Source: an uncultured Clostridia bacterium (GTDB lineage Bacteria; Bacillota; Clostridia; Oscillospirales; Acutalibacteraceae). Taken from it: a stretch of 44,018 nucleotides of DNA. The DNA is taken from the NCBI GenBank assembly GCA_947589365.1, contig CANQAJ010000007.1, positions 1 through 44,018 on the forward strand, in the 5' to 3' direction. Made by a program: the position numbers and the translations under genes. Positions 41,556 to 44,018 of the stretch are shown here, one piece after another; position 1 is the stretch's first letter, and each line of letters begins with the position of its first letter. The notes beneath the pieces are model-generated. The model did no database searches, was not told the DNA's origin, and was given only the letters and a program-made list of their open reading frames with translations.

Positions 41556-41642
41556 TCAGCTTGTTTGAGTGGCGGAGAGGCGTCTTATGATACGGGCTAA
41601 AGAATCATCAATAAAACAAAAATTACCCGGCTGCACAATCAC
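41556..41642 (-). CDS. Possible 28-residue peptide (low confidence)
   Basis: On the minus strand a GTG at 41642, with AAGGGGG 8 bases upstream, opens a short ORF beginning MIVQPGNFCFIDDSLARI and ending in TSA-type polar residues before TGA. It lies just after a terminator-like hairpin of the candidate RNA at 41667-41901. There is no homology I recognise. It may be spurious; the ribosome binding site is its only support. Confidence 0.25.
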   Translation of the reverse strand: MIVQPGNFCFIDDSLARIIRRLSATQTS

Positions 41643-41666
41643 ATAAATCACCCCCTTAAAAGATAA

Positions 41667-41901
41667 TCCCTCCGAGTAAACTTTCGGAGGGACTACGGAC
41701 TTATTCACGGTATACTTATTACTCGCATCACCGGCAGCGAGGAACTGTATTCACGGCATATTTATTATTCGCATTGCCGGCAGCGAAGCACTTTTTTAGT
41801 TATGACCGATTTTTCTGTTGTCTGTCAATCTGCTGACACAAATAATGCTCAGCACAAATTTCAGATTTACAGGTGTCAGCCCACCGAGGTTCTCACCTCT
41901 A
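41667..41901 (-). ncRNA. Candidate structured non-coding RNA
   Basis: On the minus strand a promoter-like TTGACA (41931-41936), 17 bp, TACATT (41908-41913) is followed by a region with nested structure and no sizable ORF. It opens with the hairpin GAGGT-GAGA-ACCTC (a GNRA-type loop), then CTGACAC...GTGTCAG closing a 34-nt domain with an inner AAAT/ATTT stem. Two near-identical hairpins TCGC(N10)GCGA follow. The end is a 9-bp perfect stem TCCCTCCGA / TCGGAGGGA followed by TTATCTTTT, a terminator. The total is about 235 nt. I cannot match it to a known family by eye. It could also be a leader for a downstream small ORF. Confidence 0.45.
41704..41786. repeat. Two-copy 37-bp direct repeat within the candidate RNA
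   Basis: Copies at 41704-41740 and 41750-41786 (period 46 bp) begin TTCACGG and end CCGGCAGCGA. They differ at five positions, all transitions. Each contains a TCGC...GCGA inverted repeat, and both keep it intact, which hints that the RNA fold is maintained. Confidence 0.75.
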
Positions 41902-41997
41902 TATTACAATGTACTATTTAATCAGAATTATGTCAATACTTTTTCAAAAAATTTTCAGTAAGTTATGGAGCTTCAAGACCAATAATTTACGGCTGCT

Positions 41998-42234
41998 CTA
42001 CGCATTAGCCATATCCTCGTTGAGTTCATCTTAATTTTCAAAATCAAAGACAGATACTCCATTCTCCGAAAGAAAATAAATAAAATCCATTTTCGACATA
42101 TTTGCAATATCAGCACAGTAACCGAGCGATACCCCCAACTTTGTATAATAAAACAATGCCGCTGCCTGTCTTATTGACTTTAAGAACTGATATGCCCTGT
42201 CAAATTCAGATTGTGAGAAATCAATATTACTCAT
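41998..42234 (-). pseudogene. UPF0175-family antitoxin-like gene with an in-frame ochre near its end
   Basis: The ORF from ATG 42234 encodes 67 residues matching UPF0175: RQAAALFYYTKLGVSLG, then IANMSKMDFIYFLSENGVSVFDFEN. This small helix-turn-helix-like family is often found as an antitoxin or regulator. The reading stops at TAA (42031-42033). The same frame then continues DELNEDMANA to a TAG at 41998-42000, which looks like the expected C-terminus of the family. A single G-to-T change (GAA to TAA) would explain this, removing about ten residues; the truncated protein may still work. It overlaps the upstream 90-residue gene by 4 bp (ATGA), as in a two-gene module. No PIN toxin is visible. 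Confidence 0.7.
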
Positions 42235-42503
42235 ACATTTACAGCTCCCTTAGAGGTAAGAGTTGTAATATTATCTATAATATTTTCGTATATTACAAGG
42301 TTTTGTACAACCTTGTTAATATCTTCCTCGCTCTTACACATTATGATTTTGCTTGCAAACCGAGCTAAACTATTTTCTATATCTATTATAGCTTCCGGAG
42401 TACCTGTTTCATCATAATTTGTATATTTGGCGTATTTTGCCAGTATTCCGTGTGCTTTCTCAGATAAAACCTCCGCTTTAGCTATTACAAAATAATCAAC
42501 CAT
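42231..42503 (-). CDS. Uncharacterised 90-residue protein in a toxin-antitoxin-like module
   Basis: I do not recognise this protein. From ATG 42503 (GGAAGG 10 bases upstream) it encodes 90 residues, mostly helical (VDYFVIAKAEVLSEKAHGIL, then AIIDIENSLARFASKI). It has no membrane segment and no catalytic motif that I can name. It lies between a broken XRE antitoxin gene upstream and the UPF0175 gene downstream, which it overlaps by 4 bp. This three-gene order suggests a mobile regulatory or toxin-antitoxin-like unit, with this protein as the unknown partner. A longer start at 42533 would overlap the end of the XRE gene. Confidence 0.7.
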   Translation of the reverse strand: MVDYFVIAKAEVLSEKAHGILAKYAKYTNYDETGTPEAIIDIENSLARFASKIIMCKSEEDINKVVQNLVIYENIIDNITTLTSKGAVNV

Positions 42504-42522
42504 AAAAAACCATCCTTCCAAA

Positions 42523-42714
42523 TCATTCGTCAATCCGAGAAATCGTCAACGTGTAACCCAAAGGTGTAAGCAGCTTATTAAGCGTAATGACATTCGGAAC
42601 AGTCCTTCCGCTTTCCGGTCGTGCTATTGCCGGTTGTTTTATGCCGGAAATTTCTGCAAGCTTCCGCTGCTAAATACCCTGCTCATCCCTGATTCTGATA
42701 AGTGTTTTTATCAT
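42523..42714 (-). pseudogene. XRE-family antitoxin gene with in-frame amber codon
   Basis: From ATG 42714 (AGAGGAT just upstream) 63 codons read as a small helix-turn-helix protein: IKTLIRIRDEQGI, stop, QRKLAEISGIKQPAIARPESG, shown in parts, then LNKLLTPLGYTLTISRIDE. This is the classic HigA/XRE antitoxin shape, where '(S/T)QRKLAE..G.kQ..IarIEsG' is the DNA-binding helix pair. Codon 15 is TAG (42670-42672) where Ser or Thr is normal, and the usual IESG reads PESG, so the gene is probably dead. Other genes here also end in TAG, so a recoded amber is unlikely. The promoter still has an operator-like palindrome. Confidence 0.85.
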
Positions 42715-42751
42715 ATCCTCTTTCTTATTTGTTATTCTTCTCACTTTTGAT

Positions 42752-42780
42752 ATAATAACATAAATGTTATCTATCGTCAA
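42752..42780 (-). promoter_or_regulatory. Promoter with embedded operator for the XRE unit
   Basis: On the minus strand TTGACG (42775-42780) and TATTAT (42752-42757) are 17 bp apart. A perfect palindrome ATAACAT-TT-ATGTTAT (42755-42770) overlaps the spacer and the -10, which is where autoregulating XRE antitoxins bind. Confidence 0.75.
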
Positions 42781-42905
42781 GAAGTGAAACACTGATTTCC
42801 GCAAGGACTTTTACTAACACTTTTTTGTCGTGAATATTACATTTTCGTTTTTCATATGATATAATATACCCATAACGAAGTAAAGGGTTCATAGACCACA
42901 AAACA

Positions 42906-42940
42906 ACCCCCGTCAAAGTGTGCAAGACTTTAGCGGGGGT
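42906..42940 (-). terminator. Terminator hairpin of the small membrane peptide gene
   Basis: ACCCCCG and CGGGGGT, with inner CTTT/AAAG pairing, form a strong stem; on the minus strand it is followed by TGTTTTG. It lies about 50 bp after the small membrane peptide stop codon. On the plus strand a TATAAT at 42860-42865 upstream might drive an antisense transcript through it. Confidence 0.7.
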
Positions 42941-42988
42941 CTGTTCATTTTTCCGTAAAGGACGGCTGACATAAACCGCTGTTACCGT

Positions 42989-43082
42989 TTAGTCATCATC
43001 ATCGTTGTCGGTAAGTTTTTTAAATATGTAATTTGCAATTACTCCTGCAACGATTGAAACAATGAAGATACTAAGAGTACAC
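42989..43082 (-). pseudogene. Small membrane peptide, type I toxin-like, with a one-base insertion
   Basis: On the minus strand a strong GGGAGGAGG ribosome binding site is followed by GTGTACTCTTAG. The GTG frame stops after three codons. If one T after the GTG is removed, the frame reads (M)TLSIFIVSIVAGVIANYIF then KKLTDNDDDD and a TAA at 42989-42991. That is a single short membrane helix with a charged tail, the usual form of small type I toxin-like peptides in gut Clostridia. A strong terminator follows. A plus-strand terminator sits over the 5' leader, which would suit an antisense antitoxin RNA. The frameshift suggests a dead gene, unless there is a sequence error. Confidence 0.55.
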
Positions 43083-43096
43083 GCCTCCTCCCTGTT

Positions 43097-43129
43097 ACCG
43101 AATTGGAGAACGGCAACAATTCGGTTTTT
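43097..43129 (+). terminator. Plus-strand terminator overlapping the small toxin leader
   Basis: ACCGAATT (43097-43104) and AATTCGGT (43118-43125) form a stem followed by TTTTT on the plus strand. No plus-strand gene ends here, so it may end an antisense RNA to the small membrane peptide gene. Confidence 0.5.
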
Positions 43130-43195
43130 AGTCAAAAAAATAGCAAGCAAAGCGTTTTTTGCCTTACTTGCTAAATTATCAATATTTAATTTTCT

Positions 43196-43324
43196 TCAAA
43201 AAAGCATACCGTCAATATTTCGTCTGCTGTATATAAATCTTCTGACCTCCATAATATCATCAATTACAACATAAAACACATAATAATTTCAAAACTGTAT
43301 TCTATACAAATATTCATGTTGATG
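43196..43324 (-). pseudogene. C-terminal remnant of a RelE/ParE-type toxin
   Basis: On the minus strand, after a TGA at 43289-43291, the frame reads NYYVFYVVIDDIMEV, then RRFIYSRRNIDGMLF and a TGA at 43196-43198. This is the C-terminal strand pair typical of RelE/ParE toxins (Y.vfY.v..d..i.V.rv.y.rrd....l). In the same frame upstream of the TGA are about ten more codons (HEYLYRIQF), and then the reading runs into the end of the antitoxin gene. The first 60 or so residues of a normal toxin are missing. The toxin has been lost by deletion plus a nonsense change, leaving its likely antitoxin behind. Confidence 0.7.
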
Positions 43325-43334
43325 ATTGAATTTG

Positions 43335-43517
43335 CTAAGCAGAGTTACTCTTCTTGCTATATTTTTCAACTAATTCCTTAATAACTTCATCACAAGAAAC
43401 TTTACCGAGTAATATATCTCTTATCACATTCTTCTCGTCTTCCGAGAGGGGCATACCCTCCATAGCCATAGTTGCATTTACTCTTGCAATACGATTTTCA
43501 ATTTCATCATTTGTCAT
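43335..43517 (-). CDS. VbhA-like small antitoxin
   Basis: The 60-residue product from ATG 43517 resembles the VbhA antitoxin fold: IENRIARVNATMAMEGMPLS, then DEDEK-like SEDEKNVIRDILLGKVSCDEVIKEL. The 'nA..s..mEG..ls..e...v..ll.G.is..E.i..i' pattern is typical of this family. VbhA proteins inhibit Fic AMP-transferases, and related ones pair with other toxins. Here a RelE-type fragment follows directly downstream, so this was probably the antitoxin of that unit. The ribosome binding site GGAGGTGAT is excellent, and the promoter is near-consensus. The gene is intact although its toxin is broken. The GTG three codons upstream is less likely as a start. Confidence 0.75.
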   Translation of the reverse strand: MTNDEIENRIARVNATMAMEGMPLSEDEKNVIRDILLGKVSCDEVIKELVEKYSKKSNSA

Positions 43518-43540
43518 TTTTATCACCTCCTCACAAGTGT

Positions 43541-43569
43541 ATTATATCATAAAATACAGTTATAATCAA
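43541..43569 (-). promoter_or_regulatory. Promoter of the VbhA-like antitoxin gene
   Basis: TTGATT (43564-43569) and TATAAT (43541-43546) on the minus strand with a 17-bp spacer, directly upstream of the ribosome binding site. Confidence 0.75.
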
Positions 43570-43705
43570 TGTTTTGCTTATTTTGAGCAAAAAATTCAAA
43601 CATCGGTTATTCATCATACTTAATCACAACAGTTTTTGTGCCTCTGTTGCGTTTACTTTGAAAAATAACATTTTTTGTTTGTTTTATAAAAATTTTGTAA
43701 ATTAG

Positions 43706-43833
43706 TTGCAATTGCTGAAAAAAAAATTATATAATATTTCCATGAAATCAATTTACCAAAAAATAAACAAAAGAAAGGAGTATACTGCTTAGAGAAAATT
43801 GATTTATAGTTTTAGATAAATTTACCAAAAAAT
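43706..43833. repeat. AT-rich stretch with a promoter-like site and a 15-bp direct repeat
   Basis: The gene-free stretch 43570-43880 contains a plus-strand TTGCAA (43706-43711), 18 bp, TATAAT (43730-43735). It is followed by AAAGGAG near 43775, but no ORF opens after it. The sequence AATTTACCAAAAAAT occurs at 43750-43764 and again at 43819-43833. The repeats could be a duplicated insertion target or chance in AT-rich DNA. Otherwise I see nothing here. Confidence 0.4.
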
Positions 43834-43885
43834 TGTTACCTTTGACTATGAGTTTTGTGTTTACGGAATTTATCTCCGTTATTTT

Positions 43886-43955
43886 AACCTAAATGGACAA
43901 GAAGTCCCCCGCCTCTAAGGCGGTGGGATGAATTGCCCGTGAGCCGTAAGGCTGA
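43886..43955 (+). other. IS200/IS605-like end structure
   Basis: AACCTAAATGGACAAGAAGT leads into the hairpin CCCCCGCC-TCTAA-GGCGGTGGG (43906-43927), then a second small hairpin AGCC-GTAA-GGCT (43942-43953). The arrangement, with a strong promoter directly downstream and a partial copy at 4058-4103, is what I would expect at the left end of an IS200/IS605/IS1341-type element whose tnpB lies beyond the window. No transposase sequence is seen, so this is inference. Confidence 0.45.
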
Positions 43956-43963
43956 CTTTTTGC

Positions 43964-43992
43964 TTGACATAAATAATAATCTATGCTATTAT
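43964..43992 (+). promoter_or_regulatory. Strong promoter pointing off the right edge
   Basis: TTGACA (43964-43969), 17 bp, TATTAT (43987-43992). The last bases (AAAGAAAAGAGT) could be a leader nearing a start codon just beyond the window. Confidence 0.8.
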
Positions 43993-44018
43993 CAAATCAG
44001 TCGAACAAAGAAAAGAGT

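Noticed and set aside
42523..42714. Reading the XRE amber codon as a reassigned sense codon
   Set aside because: Other genes in the window, such as trmB and the VbhA-like gene, end in TAG, so the standard code is in use and a nonsense mutation is simpler.
43062..43274. Plus-strand ORF of 70 codons
   Set aside because: It lies antisense to the RelE-like remnant and the small peptide leader, with hydrophobic low-complexity content and no supporting ribosome binding site.

Overview
The window looks like a chromosomal segment from a low-to-medium GC, Gram-positive Clostridia genome, most like the Ruminococcaceae/Oscillospiraceae ([Eubacterium] siraeum-like). This rests on gene content and style: DapL-type lysine synthesis, an ANTAR regulator beside glnA, a T-box before cysE, purine-rich Shine-Dalgarno sequences, TTG/GTG starts, and strong TTGACA-17-TATAAT promoters. 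The species is an inference. Most genes lie on the minus strand.

Layout. 1-198 is the end of a peptidoglycan-binding protein. 199-876 is a GC-rich palindrome cluster followed by a tandem repeat. 915-3941 (minus) carries a beta-carbonic anhydrase, an EamA-type transporter and a TPR-SUFU-DUF2185 protein resembling polymorphic-toxin immunity proteins. 4371-12346 (minus) is a tight operon, carA, carB-dapF, pyrG, dapL, joining pyrimidine and meso-DAP synthesis. Its second gene is an in-frame fusion of full-length carbamoyl-phosphate synthase large subunit and diaminopimelate epimerase. 12453-14409 holds an ANTAR regulator with a degenerate receiver domain, and glutamine synthetase. 14623-18516 is a large secreted, membrane-anchored subtilase. 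18684-19529 (plus) is a DUF368 transporter.

19526-34338 (minus) is mainly housekeeping: an RsmF-like rRNA methylase, cdd, cysS, cysE with a Cys T-box, pgsA, rimO, recX, recA, prmC, a DUF1385 protein, a two-component system with an associated lipoprotein, and trmB. An Asn/Ser-rich 48-codon ORF sits at 21117-21263. 34497-40999 has a small ferritin-like protein, mtaB, an ABC-F ATPase, pnuC, metK (plus, with a hairpin leader) and an unrecognised 135-codon gene. tRNA-Gln(CTG) and tRNA-Pro(CGG) follow at 41098-41284.

The right end (41344-44018) is accessory. It holds a candidate structured RNA with a duplicated hairpin module, then a row of toxin-antitoxin-like genes. Four are broken by visible lesions: UPF0175 (ochre), an XRE antitoxin (amber), a small membrane peptide (one-base insertion) and a RelE-type toxin (N-terminal loss). 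A 90-codon ORF and a VbhA-like antitoxin are intact. The window closes with an IS200/IS605-like end structure and a strong promoter pointing off the edge. Similar hairpin sequences occur near 4058 and 23310.

The observations most worth following up are the CarB-DapF fusion, the decaying toxin-antitoxin cluster, the candidate RNA at 41667-41901, and the 117-bp repeat array near the left edge.
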